A stretch of DNA of 64,000 bases from Stomorhina lunata (Eukaryota > Arthropoda > Insecta > Diptera > Rhiniidae): positions 56,855,000 to 56,918,999 of the forward strand of contig OW121740.1 in NCBI GenBank assembly GCA_933228675.1, read 5' to 3'. The translations under genes and the position numbers were made by a program. Shown here piece after piece: positions 9,441 to 21,689 of the stretch. The notes under the pieces were generated by a model. The model was not told the DNA's origin, did not search any database, and saw nothing but the letters and a program-made list of their open reading frames with translations. Positions within the stretch are counted from its first letter, which is position 1, and each line of letters starts with the position of its first letter.

Positions 9441-11240
9441 TGTACTCTTCTTTCAACTCTGGATGAATAACTAATACGCTGGATGGAACACTTCAAGTCG
9501 ACCTTAAACAACCCTGTCCGATTAACACCACTGAAGGAAGTATATAATAAAACCAACCATGACACTATTTTCATTGGCATTTCAGACAATCTTCCAGCAA
9601 TACAAGAAGTAAAAACACTATTTTCATTGGCATTTCAGACAATCTCCCAGCAATACAAGAAGTAAAAACACCATTAAAAGCCTTAAACGCAACATGGCTC
9701 CGGTTAAGGACAATATCTCAGCGGAGGTGGCTTTATGTGATGTTGAAGGATCAGCGATACTGCGGCACCCATTTGTATATAAATGTATGAAGAAGAAACT
9801 CTGCCATCCCCCTGGAATGAAGGTATACTAGTCAAAACATCAAAAAGGGTGTCTCTAAAAACTGCAATAACTACAGGAGTACAGCACTTCTTCCAATTCC
9901 GATTAAAATACTAATTTTGAATCGAAAATCTGACGCAGTTTCCTCTACACTCCGCAAAAATCAGTTTGGGTTCATAGAAAACGGTTCTTATGTTGATCCA
10001 ATCAACAAAGTAAGAATAGAACTAGAGCAATGTAATGAATTCCGTGACCTCTATTTATCTAGCGTTAGGCCTAGCGTAGGTCTTTAACAGTGTCAACAGA
10101 AGCTATCTATGGATATATTTAAGAAAATCGTAACATGCCAACGAAAATTCTGAACTTAATACGGGCAATGTTGACAAGGGTAAATTGTCAAATCCGCTAG
10201 AAGTCATTACTGGAGCAAGGCAAGGATGTATCTTGCCACCTATACTTTTTGTGCTTGTCATCGACAATATAATGCTCATGGCTTTGATTGATAGACGCGG
10301 TATGCAATGGACACCTTTTAAACAACTTGAGGTGTTGGAATATGCTGATGACGCGTGTTTTCTAAGAGAAAGCTCAGGCCACCTTCAAGAAAATACTAAC
10401 GCTATTACTATTGAATCTCGGGCACCTCGACTGGAAAGACAAAGATTACGACTGGAGGCTATGAAACAAAACAGTCAACACACATCAATGTGAATAACGA
10501 GGTTTTTCGATGTTTAGGTACCTTTAATTACTTTCGAAGTTTGGTATATGGTTGCGCCGACGAGGATGTTAAATCGCGTATTAACAAGGCGAAATTTGCA
10601 CTCGGCATTCTCCGAGCTATTTAAAAATCTCGACAAGTATCAACAACAACCTAGTTATAAATATACAACTCGAGTGTCAAGTCCATCCTGTATTATGGCT
10701 GCAAAATTTGGAAACGCACAAATGTCATCGATAAGCGCCTGCAAACCTTTGCAAATACTTAATAAATGGTGGCCGAACATCATAAGAAAGAAGATCTACT
10801 TAACACGACAAATCAAATTCTTGCTTCTAGAGAAGTATGTTATCGGAAATGGCGGAGGATAGGCCACACACTTCGAAGGCCAAGTACTAACATTGCTCGA
10901 CAAGCGCTTCGTTGGAATCTACAAAGAAGATGCCGTCGTGTTAGTTGCCCTGCTAGAACGTGGAAAAGGCCAATTGATTCGGAGCTGCTAGCAGCAAGCT
11001 TTTCTTGGAATGAAGTATGTCTAACAGTTCAGAATAAAGTCCGATATAAAAGGATGGCTAGGGCAAGGGAGTCAAGGATAACAGAAGAAGAGTGCCTCCT
11101 TATCGGCAATATCTCCAGATTTTACCCGGAGTGTCTATTTGTTGTTCCTAAACATAAGAAAATAGCTCGGCGGAAAGATATTTGACTCCAAGTACAAAAT
11201 CATACCACAAAAACTTGCCTTTTTTGAAGACCTCTACAAC
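9440..11240 (+). pseudogene. LINE reverse transcriptase relic (plus strand)
   Basis: Collinear pieces in shifting frames. WMEHFKSTLNNPV (9480) is the usual linker before the RT. Then LKRNMAPVKDNISAEVAL, NCNNYRSTALLPIPIKIL and RKNQFGFIENGS give the finger motifs. TGARQGCILPPILFVLVIDN and LEYADDACFL (10185-10370) carry the palm with the YADD box. RKWRRIGHTLRRPS and IARQALRWN (10850-10930) and RARESRITEEE belong to the C-terminal tail. This tail style (WIGHTLR..RQALxWNP) is common to a group of insect and vertebrate LINEs, but I do not assign a clade. Several stops and a 53-bp duplication make it inactive. Confidence 0.8.
9563..9668. repeat. 53-bp tandem duplication in LINE relic
   Basis: Two consecutive 53-bp units starting CACTATTTTCATTGGCATTT at 9563 and 9616 differ at one or two bases. 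Because 53 is not a multiple of three, the duplication shifts the reading frame of the RT relic. Confidence 0.85.
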
Positions 11241-11284
11241 TTTTTGTTTCGGAAGGGAGACACGTTGGATTAAGTGTATGAAGC

Positions 11285-11480
11285 TAAAAAAGACGTATGC
11301 TTAACATCTCGCAATATAGTCCAATATAAAAGTATGGTTGAGGCCCTATGCTCCACTGGGAGTTAAGGATGACAGAAGAAGAAGAAGACTGCCTTCTTAC
11401 CGGCCATATTCTCCAGATTTTTCCCCGAGTATCTATTTCTTGTTCCCAAACATAAAAAATAGCTTGGCGGTAACTTCTGA
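11285..11480 (+). pseudogene. Second copy of the LINE 3' end
   Basis: Closely resembles 11005-11185. Both contain TAACATCTCGCAATATAGTCC-like sequence (TAACAGTTCAGAATAAAGTCC in the first), a GATATAAAAG..ATGG segment, AAGGATGACAGAAGAAGAAG and the phrase CTTGTTCCCAAACATAA. So the 3' end of the LINE occurs twice, either as a partial tandem duplication or as a second truncated insertion. A third fragment of the same region lies at 49520-49680. Confidence 0.65.
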
Positions 11481-11929
11481 TACTTCTCTTTAAAAAAATG
11501 ACACCGGGGCATTGGGGGTTAGTTTAAAGTAGCAACCCATTACTTCCTGTTTAGTCTGCGAGGGATATTTGATTTTTCTCTTACCAACCATTCATGGAAA
11601 TGGGTTCCTCACCACCTATTAATGTGGCTAGTTCCCCACCCATGAATTGATGACATACTCATACCCGTTTACTTTTATATGGTAATCCACCGATACAGAA
11701 TTTTCGACACTTGATTACAGGTGAATGTATTCGATATGCTGCCAAGTCCAAATGACGATTCCGGATACCTTACATTTTTCCTACTGCCATATCACAATCA
11801 TAGCTTTCGGATACAAACGTTAGTTTAATGTTTCATTTAATAATATTGAGGAATTTGGGGGAGTATGCCTAGGATTACATCCCGAACAGTCCAGGTGTTT
11901 TAGTATTGGTGTAGGTAACAATTTTTCTC
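11481..11929. other. Unassigned, less AT-rich interval between LINE relics
   Basis: No conserved motif was recognised. Composition is less AT-rich than the surroundings, as in the LINE coding relics, so it may hold untranslated or decayed LINE sequence. Confidence 0.35.
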
Positions 11930-12950
11930 GGTTTATTTCGAGCTTTCACACAGATCGCATTATAAGAGTTGCTTTAGATTGAATATCAACCTACGAGTTC
12001 AAGATTAATTCGGAGGTACCATAAGGCACCATTCTTTCTCCTACTCTATTTCTTATTTGTCTACTCTTTTTACAGATGATTTGTCATTCGTATTCATTCA
12101 ACTTTAGGCCAAGCATATTGGAGATCAATTCCAAGAGGCAAATCATGAATAATATGCTAAATTCCGACCTATCTATAATATCCAATTGTGGTCGTTTAAA
12201 TATGGTCGATTTCAACGTTTGAAAGACCCAGTGTTGTGTGTTAACACACAAACGCGTTACGAACAATGTTTCATCATCTGTAATAATGGATGATACAAAT
12301 ATTGAGGAATCAGAAACTCTTGATGTCCACGTTTTTCAAGTGTCGAAAGAAGCATTCAAGTGTCTCGGCTTTCTAAAGCGGTATAAGACATACTTCATTC
12401 CAACTGATCTCCTTAATATCTATACCACTTATATCAGACCAAAAATGTAATACAACTCTCATGTATGGGCCAGTGCTTCAAAGTCTATTTTGGATCTTCT
12501 CGACTGTCTATAGGAGAGGACTTATCGGTGACAGTAGGGTAGCCAACTCTATTGACTCATTATAGCATCTTCGTAATGTGGGTTGCGTTTCACTGTTCTA
12601 TCGCTACTATAATGGCATATGCTTAAACGAAATTAGGGATATTGTTCCCTGAAACCCGTACATTTCTTCGCAGCTCACTCAACTCAACAAGGGCTCAAAC
12701 CTTTGTAGTTAATTTTCCAGTGGGTCGCAGACGCACTATAGAGAAAACTCGTTTTTTAGTCGTACAGCACGAATGTGAAATAAACTTCCTGCATCTGTCT
12801 TCTCCTCTAATTATGATATCCAAAGGTTCAAATCAAATATCCACAAACACTACTCCACAAACACTACTCCCTCTATCCTCCTTCCCATCCTGTTCCTAGT
12901 TCCATCACAATGCATATGCTTATGTAGAGGTCATCCCCTAAATATTGGTT
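11930..12950 (+). pseudogene. LINE reverse transcriptase relic, CR1/Jockey-like
   Basis: Frames combine to an RT from the PQG box to the C-terminus: INSEVPxGTILSPTLFLI (12015), then SDLSIISNCGRLNMVDF, FKCLGFLKRYKTYF, LLNIYTTYIRPKM, YNSHVWASASKSILDLLDC, then NVGCVSLFYRYYN and the C-terminal RTFRS/TARM-type segment. The same family occurs at 27118-27870 inside a hAT-like element. In both copies YIRPKMEYN.HVWAGA-type and GCVSLFYRYY motifs are recognisable. Multiple stops and frameshifts make it inactive. Confidence 0.75.
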
Positions 12951-14401
12951 TAATACAAAAAAAAATGAATAGCACATAAACGCACAAACAAACATACATT
13001 TCATGAGCATGTGTGTGTACCTTAGCTTTCTCGTATCGGATAATAGTGTTCATTAGTTATTTCCGAATCAGAGTAAAAGCTGTATACTCTCATTTTTGTA
13101 GGACTTTTCGAATGGACCATACTACAAATCGATGTGTGGAAGTGCAATATCTAATTACTATAGATTTTTTGCTAAAATCATTCAAAAAAAAAAAGACCTA
13201 ATCGATTTAGTTAACTTGATATTGGCCTACTAAGGAACTGTTAAAGGCATTGAAGTATCTGGTTCTACGTGGGGCAGTGGGTAACATACCTGTTTCTAGC
13301 TTCCGTGATACACAATGATAAATATCCATAGTCTAAGTGTTTCCGAATAGCGAACTGTGACACGAACATAACCTAGTATAGGGTATTAATAAGGAAAACA
13401 TTGTTTCTGATCTTGATTCTTGAAATTGTATACGTACACACAAAGAATGCCCAATAAATATCTAATAAAATCAAAATGCCGGCAATTGATAAATAATGAT
13501 GAGAAAATCCTATTTTTAATGCAATTGTTTAGATTAAAAAGATTCATACCCAAAAAAAAAAAACAGAAGAGGAAAATACAGCAGAAGAAAACAATGTAAA
13601 TATTTGGCAAAATAAACAAAAGTTCTTGACGTAATTATTATTGAAAAACAAAATTTTCAAAAATATGCATTTAATAAGACGGTTATTTATAAATCAAAAT
13701 GATTTTGTTCTAATCGAAACCTCATCAATGTAAAAATCATCATTAATTTTTAGCATCATCAATTTCATTAAATGCCATCTAGTGCTAAATTTAAATATTT
13801 CATAGCTATTTTCAGAATTTATTATTTGCTTATCGTTTTGGTTTTTTAGGTACTCAAGAAATTTATTTATTAGTATGCGCCAAAAAAGTAAAGAACATTT
13901 GAATGCACCGATCGATCGATAGATCGATTGATCACCTGCTGGGTTTTGAAAATGTTCTTAAGAGATTCAGTAATAGACAGTCATAGTACACAAAGATGGT
14001 GATGATGATGTTCATAATGATCGTCAGCATGATCATCCAAAGATCTCTTCTTTTCTAGAATATAGATGTATGTATGTATCTGAAAAGCTAACAAACTGCA
14101 AATACTGAACAAATACAACATCTATACAATATTTGTTTGTTGAGTGTATGAATGGGTGCATGTAGTTTTCGACAGATGAATGTTACGCTATTTTGTAAGA
14201 ATCGACATTTTATGACGACGTGCGGCTAATTTAGGCATGATGCCGGTAATAGTTTTTCTTTTTTGTTTTATTTTTTCTTGTTTATATGTATTTTTAAAAT
14301 ATTTATTTCTTGACCATAACGATAGGTCTTAACCCATTTCTGAATCCCCTTTATATTTGCTTACTTTGTTGTTCGTCGGATGTTATATTAATTTATACAA
14401 A
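12951..14401. other. Non-coding interval before the 31-bp satellite
   Basis: AT-rich, with a short GATC-type microsatellite around 13911-13933 and GATGATGATG runs near 13998. Possible host intergenic or intronic DNA. Reading frames here are short and lack motifs. Confidence 0.45.
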
Positions 14402-17400
14402 ATAGGAAATTTTTGAAAAATTTCCTATAAAAATAGGAAATTTTTGAAAAATTTCCTATAAAAATAGGAAATTTTTGAAAAATTTCCTATAAAAATAGGA
14501 AATTTTTGAAAAATTTCCTATAAAAATAGGAAATTTTTGAAAAATTTCCTATAAAAATAGGAAATTTTTGAAAAATTTCCTATAAAAATAGGAAATTTTT
14601 GAAAAATTTCCTATAAAAATAGGAAATTTTTGAAAAATTTCCTATAAAAATAGGAAATTTTTGAAAAATTTCCTATAAAAATAGGAAATTTTTGAAAAAT
14701 TTCCTATAAAAATAGGAAATTTTTGAAAAATTTCCTATAAAAATATGAAATTTTTGAAAAATTTCCTATAAAAATAGGAAATTTTTTGAAAAATTTCCTA
14801 TAAAAATAGGAAATTTTTGAAAAATTTCCAATAAAAATAGGAAATTTTTGAAAAATTTACAATAAAAATAGGAAATTTTTGAAAAATTTCCTATAAAAAT
14901 AGGAAATTTTTGAAAAATTTCCTATAAAAATAGGAAATTTTTGAAAAAATTCCTATAAAAATAGAAAATTTTTGAAAAATTTCATATAAAAAAATGCAAT
15001 TTTTGAAAAATTTCTTATAAATAAGGAAACTTTTGAAAAATTTCCTATCAAAAAAGGAAATTTTTGAAAAATTTCTTATAAAAAAAAGAAATTTTTGAAA
15101 ATATTCCTATAAAAATAGGAAATTTTTGAAAAATTTCCTATAAAAATAGGAAATTTTTGAAAAATTTCCTATCAAAATAGGAAATTTTTGAAAAAATAGG
15201 AAATTTTTGAAAAAATTCCTATAAAAATAGGAAATTTTTGAAAATTTTCCTATAAAAATAGGAAATTTTTGAAAAATTTCCTATAAAAATAGGAAATTTT
15301 TGAAAAGTTTCCTATAAAAATAGGAAATTTTTGAAAAATTTCCTATAAGAATAGGAAATTTTTGAAAAATTTCCTATAAAAATAGGAAATTTTTGAAAAA
15401 ATTTCCTATAAAAATAGGAAATTTTTGAAAAATTTCCTATAAAAATAGGAAATTTTTGAAAAATTTCCTATCAAAATAGGAAATTTTTGAAAAATTTCCT
15501 ATAAAAATAGGAAATTTTTGAAAAATTTCCTATAAAAATAGGAAATTTTTGAAAAATTTCCTATAAAAATAGGAAATTTTTGAAAAATTTCCTATAAAAA
15601 TAGGAAATTTTTGAAAAATTTCCTATAAAAATAGGAAATTTTTGAAAAATTTCCTATAAAAATAGGAAATTTTTGAAAAATTTCCTATAAAAATAGGAAA
15701 TTTTTGAAAAATTTCCTATCAAAATAGGAAATTTTTGAAAAATTTCCTATAGAAATAGGAAAATTTTGAAAAAATTCCTATAAAAATAGGAAATTTTTGA
15801 AAAATTTCCTATAAAAAAATTGCAATTTTTGAAAAATTTCTTATAAATAAGGAAACTTTTGAAAAATTTCCTATCAAAAAAGGAAATTTTTCAAAAATTT
15901 CTTTTTTTATAAGAAAAATTTCTTTTGAAAAATTTCCTATAAAAATAGGAAATTTTTGAAAAATTTCCTATAAAAATAGGAAATTTTTGAAAAATTTCCT
16001 ATAAAAATAGGAAATTTTTGAAAAATTTCCTATCAAAATAGGAAATTTTTGAAAAATTTCCTATAAAAAAAGGAAATTTTTGAAAAACTTCCTATAAAAA
16101 TAGGAAATTTTTGAAAAATTTCCTATAAAAATAGGAAATTTTTGAAAAATTTCCTATAAAAATAGGAAATTTTTGAAAAATTTCCTATAAAAATAGGAAA
16201 TTTTTGAAAAATTTCCTATAAAAATAGGAAATTTTTGAAAAATTTCCTATAAAAATAGGAAATTTTTGAAAAATTTCCTATAAAAATAGGAAATTTTTGA
16301 AAAATTTCCTATAAAAATAGGAAATTTTTGAAAAATTTCCTATAAAAATAGGAAATTTTTGAAAAATTTCCTATAAAAATAGGAAATTTTTGAAAAATTT
16401 CCTATAAAAATAGGAAATTTTTGAAAAATTTCCTATAAAAATAGGAAATTTTTGAAAAATTTCCTATAAATATAGGAAATTTTTGAAAAATTTCCTATAA
16501 AAATAGGAAATTTTTGAAAAATTTCCTATAAAAATAGGAAATTTTTGAAAAATTTCCTATAAAAATAGGAAATTTTTGAAAAATTTCCTATAAAAATAGG
16601 AAATTTTTGAAAAATTTCCTATAAAAATAGGAAATTTTTGAAAAATTTCCTATAAAAATAGGAAATTTTTGAAAAATTTCCTATAAAAATAGGAAATTTT
16701 TGAAAAATTTCCTATAAAAATAGGAAATTTTTGAAAAATTTCCTATAAAAATAGGAAATTTTTGAAAAATTTCCTATAAATATAGGAAATTTTTGAAAAA
16801 TTTCCTATAAAAATAGGAAATTTTTGAAAAATTTCCTATAAAAATAGGAAATTTTTGAAAAATTTCCTATAAAAATAGGAAATTTTTGAAAAATTTCCTA
16901 TAAAAATAGGAAATTTTTGAAAAATTTCCTATAAAAATAGGAAATTTTTGAAAAATTTCCTATAAAAATAGGAAATTTTTGAAAAATTTCCTTTAAAAAT
17001 AGGAAATTTTTGAAAAATTTCCTATAAAAATAGGAAATTTTTGAAAAATTTCCTATAAAAATAGGAAATTTTTGAAAAATTTCCTATAAAAATAGGAAAT
17101 TTTTGAAAAATTTCCTATAAAAATAGGAAATTTTTGAAAAATTTCCTATAAAAATAGGAAATTTTTGAAAAATTTCCTATAAAAATAGGAAATTTTTGAA
17201 AAATTTCCTATAAAAATAGGAAATTTTTGAAAAATTTCCTATAAAAATAGGAAATTTTTGAAAAATTTCCTATAAAAATAGGAAATTTTTGAAAAATTTC
17301 CTATAAAAATAGGAAATTTTTGAAAAATTTCCTATAAAAATAGGAAATTTTTGAAAAATTTCCTATAAAAATAGGAAATTTTTGAAAAATTTCCTATAAA

Positions 17401-18475
17401 AATAGGAAATTTTTGAAAAATTTCCTATAAAAATAGGAAATTTTTGAAAAATTTCCTATAAAAATAGGAAATTTTTGAAAAATTTCCTATAAAAATAGGA
17501 AATTTTTGAAAAATTTCCTATAAAAATAGGAAATTTTTGAAAAATTTCCTATAAAAATAGGAAATTTTTGAAAAATTTCCTATAAAAATAGGAAATTTTT
17601 GAAAAATTTCCTATAAAAATAGGAAATTTTTAAAAATTTCCTATAAAAATAGGAAATTTTTGAAAAATTTCCTATAAAAATAGGAAATTTTTGAAAAATT
17701 TCCTATAAAAATAGGAAATTTTTGAAAAATTTCCTATAAAAATAGGAAATTTTTGAAAAATTTCCTATAAAAATAGGAAATTTTTGAAAAATTTCCTATA
17801 AAAATAGGTTATTTTTGAAAAATTTCCTATAAAAATAGGAAATTTTTGAAAAATTTCCTATAAAAATAGGAAATTTTTGAAAATTTTCCTATAAAAATAG
17901 GAAATTTTTGAAAAATTTCCTATAAAAATAGGAAATTTTTGAAAAATTTCCTATAAAAATAGTAAATTTTTGAAAAGTTTCCTATAAAAATAATAAATTT
18001 TTGAAAAATTTCCTATCAAAATAGTAAATTTTTGAAAAATTTCCTATCAAAATAGTAAATTTTTGAAAAATTTCCTATCAAAATAGTAAATTTTTGAAAA
18101 ATTTCCTATCAAAATAGTAAATTTTTGAAAAATTTCCTATAAAAATAGTAAATTTTTGAAAATTTTTCTATAAAAATAGTAAATTTTTGAAAAATTTCCT
18201 ATAAAAATAGTAAATTTTTGAAAAATTTCCTATAAAAATAGTAAATTTTTGAAAAATTTCCTATAAAAATAGTAAATTTTTGAAAATTTTTCTATAAAAA
18301 TAGTAAATTTTTGAAAAATTTCCTATAAAAATAGTAAATTTTTGAAAAATTTCCTATAAAAAAAGTAAATTTTTGAAAAATTTCCTATAAAAATAGTAAA
18401 TTTTTGAAAAATTTCCTATAAAAATAGGAAATTTTTGAAAAATTTCTGAAAAGAAATTAATTTAATTTCCTATAA
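14402..18475. repeat. Satellite array of palindromic 31-bp units (about 130 copies)
   Basis: Each 31-bp unit is ATAGGAAATTTTT, a single G, AAAAATTTCCTAT, then AAAA. The two 13-base arms are exact reverse complements, so every unit is a near-perfect hairpin. The first unit starts at 14402 and the next at 14433. The array is continuous to about 18445 and decays by 18475. Variant blocks exist: TATCAAAA spacers, an AGTAAATTT form (which breaks the palindrome) at 17960-18420, and degenerate units at 14985-15100 and 15810-15930. Stops occur in all frames, so it is not coding. Confidence 0.97.
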
Positions 18476-20010
18476 AAAAATGTAAATAATAAAAAAAATG
18501 TGTTTTTTACCTTGTTTCTCAATGGGTTAAATGCAAAGAGAGGTCAATAGATGAAAAGACCAAAAACCTAAGTACGATTAGACGACCTGTTAAACGTAAA
18601 AAATTATATTTTTTTAACGAGCAGTTAAGAAAACTTGTGGCATTTTAGACAAACGGAAAGTGGAAGGAATTTGCTGTTTCTGTACCGGGCATCATCATAA
18701 TCTGGATCATTAACGTCGAGATCATTATCATATTAATAATAAACATGATCATGTGGTAATGAATGTACTCGCACAAAGTAACATCATGATGGTGTTATAT
18801 TTAATGTTTTGGCTAATGGGGCACACAGGCGGTGCTGCCAATCGATCTATAATGTTAATCACCCTCACTCTTCCTCTTGCCAGAGATCTTAGATTTTAAA
18901 CGGCTTGTTTTTCATGCGATTTAAAAATCTTAAAAAAAAAAAACAATTCTTCTGTAGTCATGACGCAGTTGCAAGATTCTTTTAGTATTTTGTTTCCCTA
19001 CTCAGCTGGTTCCTTGGTCCTCTATTTAGAATGATTTGTTTTCATTATCTTAGCCCCGTTTATTGATTAGAGACAAAAATGGGCAGCCAAAAGATCACCG
19101 AAATGATCACAAAAAAAAAAACAAAAAAACAACATCACAAACCAAATGTTCAAAACCCATAAACTAAATTTAGATTTATATACAAAATTTTTTTCAATTT
19201 AAATTTAGATTAAATTGAAAATCTATTTTCATTTATTTTTAGCCAGAATGAAAGCAAGAAAAGACTTAAAATAGATTCAGATGATTTGCTCGTCTTAAAT
19301 GTAAAAATAAATAAAATTGTATGATGATTTGCCGGCAAATAAATTTAGAAAAGAGATTTATTTTTGAAATTTTGAAAAATGAAATTATGACAATTTTTGC
19401 TCTAAATTTTGCTAAAAAAGTTTATTAATAAATAAATAATTTATTTACAATTTAGCTGATAAATAATTTACAAATAATGAGTCAGTATTTTATAAATTGT
19501 TATTGAATTGGCTATTTATTGTTTTTTTAATTGTATTAATTGTCATATAGAAAACAATATGACCATATCATTAATGTCAATTTATTGACCCACTTTCTCT
19601 AGAGCGTTTCATTTTTTTCACTTTTCAGTTAAAATTTTGTATTAGTAATTTTAAATAATTTTTTTGCTTAATTTTTAACTGAGTTTAATCGTCAATCTCA
19701 ATTTATTTTTCCCAATATGGGCGATTTTATTTAACGTTTTCATTGTTTTTCAAAATTATTTAAATATTTTTATTCCATTTTTAAAAACGTGTAATTGATT
19801 TAAGTCGGTTTGTGTTTTTTTCTTTGAGTGTAGGTGCTTCAATGACATGAATTTATGAATTAAAAAAAAATGTATCGTTATTGTTTTGGTATTAAATATT
19901 TCATAAATTTAATTTTGAAAGTGTTATGTTTTTTAATATTTTAGGCTATTATGTAAAATTTAAAAATTATTGATTATATTGCAAAAAAAATTATCTCTCC
20001 ATCGACATCT
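18476..20010. other. Non-coding interval between satellites
   Basis: AT-rich with a few higher-complexity patches (for example 18810-18900). No gene, RNA or element boundary was recognised. Poly-A/T runs dominate 18920-20000. Confidence 0.45.
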
Positions 20011-20019
20011 CAACTTGAT

Positions 20020-20235
20020 CTCAACAGGGCACTGTGATTTGAGTTGAATGCCAGAAGTTTTTATCTTAAGTAATGACAACTGTCGTAGTTGTCAAAACAT
20101 TGAGCGGGCAGATTCAGTTACCTACCTCTTCTGACACCCAGCTCTTGGAAATCTAAGGGGTCTACATTTTTTAAGGGCAGGAGAGATGCACCCAGAATCT
20201 TTCTTGCGCTTAATAAATGTTCGCGAAGACATATT
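20020..20235 (+). pseudogene. LINE C-terminal zinc-knuckle remnant
   Basis: The plus strand reads LSNDNCRSCQNIERADSVTY near 20070-20130, followed by HPALGNLRGLHFLRAG. This matches the C-terminal CxxC...H...C segment of I/R1/LOA-type LINEs (family pattern CRSCQxxExEETVEHLLCxCPAL). A stop lies between the second cysteine pair and the PAL motif. The rest of the element is missing, and the 31-bp satellite begins directly downstream. Confidence 0.65.
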
Positions 20236-20245
20236 TATTGCAAAA

Positions 20246-21200
20246 AGGTTGACGTTAGGAAGACTTTTCTATAGAAAAGTTGAAATTAGGAAGACTTTTC
20301 TATAGAAAAGGAAGACTTTTCTATAGAAAAGGAAGACTTTTCTATAGAAAAGAAAGACTTTTCTATAGAAAAGGACGTTAGGAAGACTTTTCTATAGAAA
20401 AGTTGACGTTAGGAAGACTTTTCTATAGAAAAGTTGACGTTAGGAAGACTTTTCTATAGAAAAGTTGACGTTGGGAAGACTTTTCTATAGAAAAGTTGAT
20501 GTTAGGAAGACTTTTCTATAGAAAAGTTGACGTTAGGAAGACTTTTCTATAGAAAAGTTGACGTTAGGAAGACTTTTCTATAGAAAAATTGACGTTAGGA
20601 AGACTTTTCTATAGAAAAGTTGACGTTAGGAAGACTTTTCTATAGAAAAGTTGACGTTAGGAAGACTTTTCTATAGAAAAGTTGACGTTAGGAAGACTTT
20701 TCTATAGAAAAGTTGACGTTAGGAAGACTTTTCTATAGAAAAGTTGACGTTAGGAAGACTTTTCTATAGAAAAGTTGACGTTAGGAAGACTTTTCTATAG
20801 AAAAGTTGACGTTAGGAAGACTTTTCTATAGAAAAGTTGACGTTAGGAAGACTTTTCTATAGAAAAGTTGACGTTAGGAAGACTTTTCTATAGAAAAGTT
20901 GACGTTAGGAAGACTTTTCTATAGAAAAGTTGACGTTAGGAAGACTTTTCTATAGAAAAGTTGACGTTAGGAAGACTTTTCTACAGAAAAGTTGACGTTA
21001 GGAAGACTTTTCTATAGAAAAGTTGACGTTAGGAAGACTTTTCTATAGAAAAGTTGACGTTAGGAAGACTTTTTTTGAAGAAAAGTTGACGTTAGGAAGA
21101 CATTTTTTGAAGAAAAGTTGACGTTAGGAAGACTTTTTTTGAAGAAAAGTTGACGTTAGGAAGACTTTTTTAAAGAAATGTTGACAATAGGAAGACGTTA
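20246..21200. repeat. Second 31-bp satellite with CTATAG palindrome (about 28 units)
   Basis: The main unit is 31 bp: GTTGACGTTAGG then AAGACTTTTCTATAGAAAA. It contains the 16-base perfect palindrome CTTTTCTATAGAAAAG. At the left edge (20288-20370) a shortened 21-bp version without the GTTGACGTTA part is repeated. At the right edge (21061-21185) the palindrome is replaced by TTTTTTTGAAGAAAAG. There is no sequence similarity to the 14.4-kb satellite apart from the unit length. Confidence 0.95.
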
Positions 21201-21338
21201 GGAAGACTTTGGGATACAAAAAGTGACCATAGGTCGAACCTGAATAAAATGGGCTCTAATGGATAAAATAAAAATCAAAAGTTATCTTTTTATCTTTTAA
21301 ATAGCCTAATTTAAAAATTGTAAGATATTACAATTAGA

Positions 21339-21640
21339 AAACAAGTAAGAAAGTTTTATAGTCGGTCAAGACCGACCATACGATACCCTTCACTACTAAG
21401 GTCAAAGGTGTTCTTTTTCTTGCATAAAGACAAATATTTTCCAAATTTTGCCATCATATGTCCTAAAAATTTCTCAAAACATATATTATTAAGCTGTTTC
21501 CGTCATTTCGACTTCTATGAGAGCTAGGGTCAAATATGGACCGATTATCTCGAAATTTGGCAACTTGATTTCCCTTTATAAAAATTTTGTATGCAAAAAA
21601 TAGATTCAAAATTCTCATTATCTTAAGATTTTATTTTATA
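21339..21640 (+). mobile_element. Dispersed family A, copy 4 (5' part)
   Basis: Starts with AACAAGTAAGAAAGTTTTATAG and GTCGGTCAAGACCGAC, continues through GGTCAAAGGTGTTC and GAGCTAGGGTCAAATATGGACC, and stops after ATTCTCATTATCTTAAGATT. The 3' two thirds, including the terminal hairpin, are missing. Confidence 0.75.
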
Positions 21641-21689
21641 CAGTTACAGTTCAACTCATTTTAAATAATTTTGAAAATTGGTCATACCA

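Noticed and set aside
14402..18475. CRISPR-like array (regular short units of 31 bp)
   Set aside because: There are no unique spacers; the units are contiguous and identical, and the surroundings are eukaryotic. It is a satellite.
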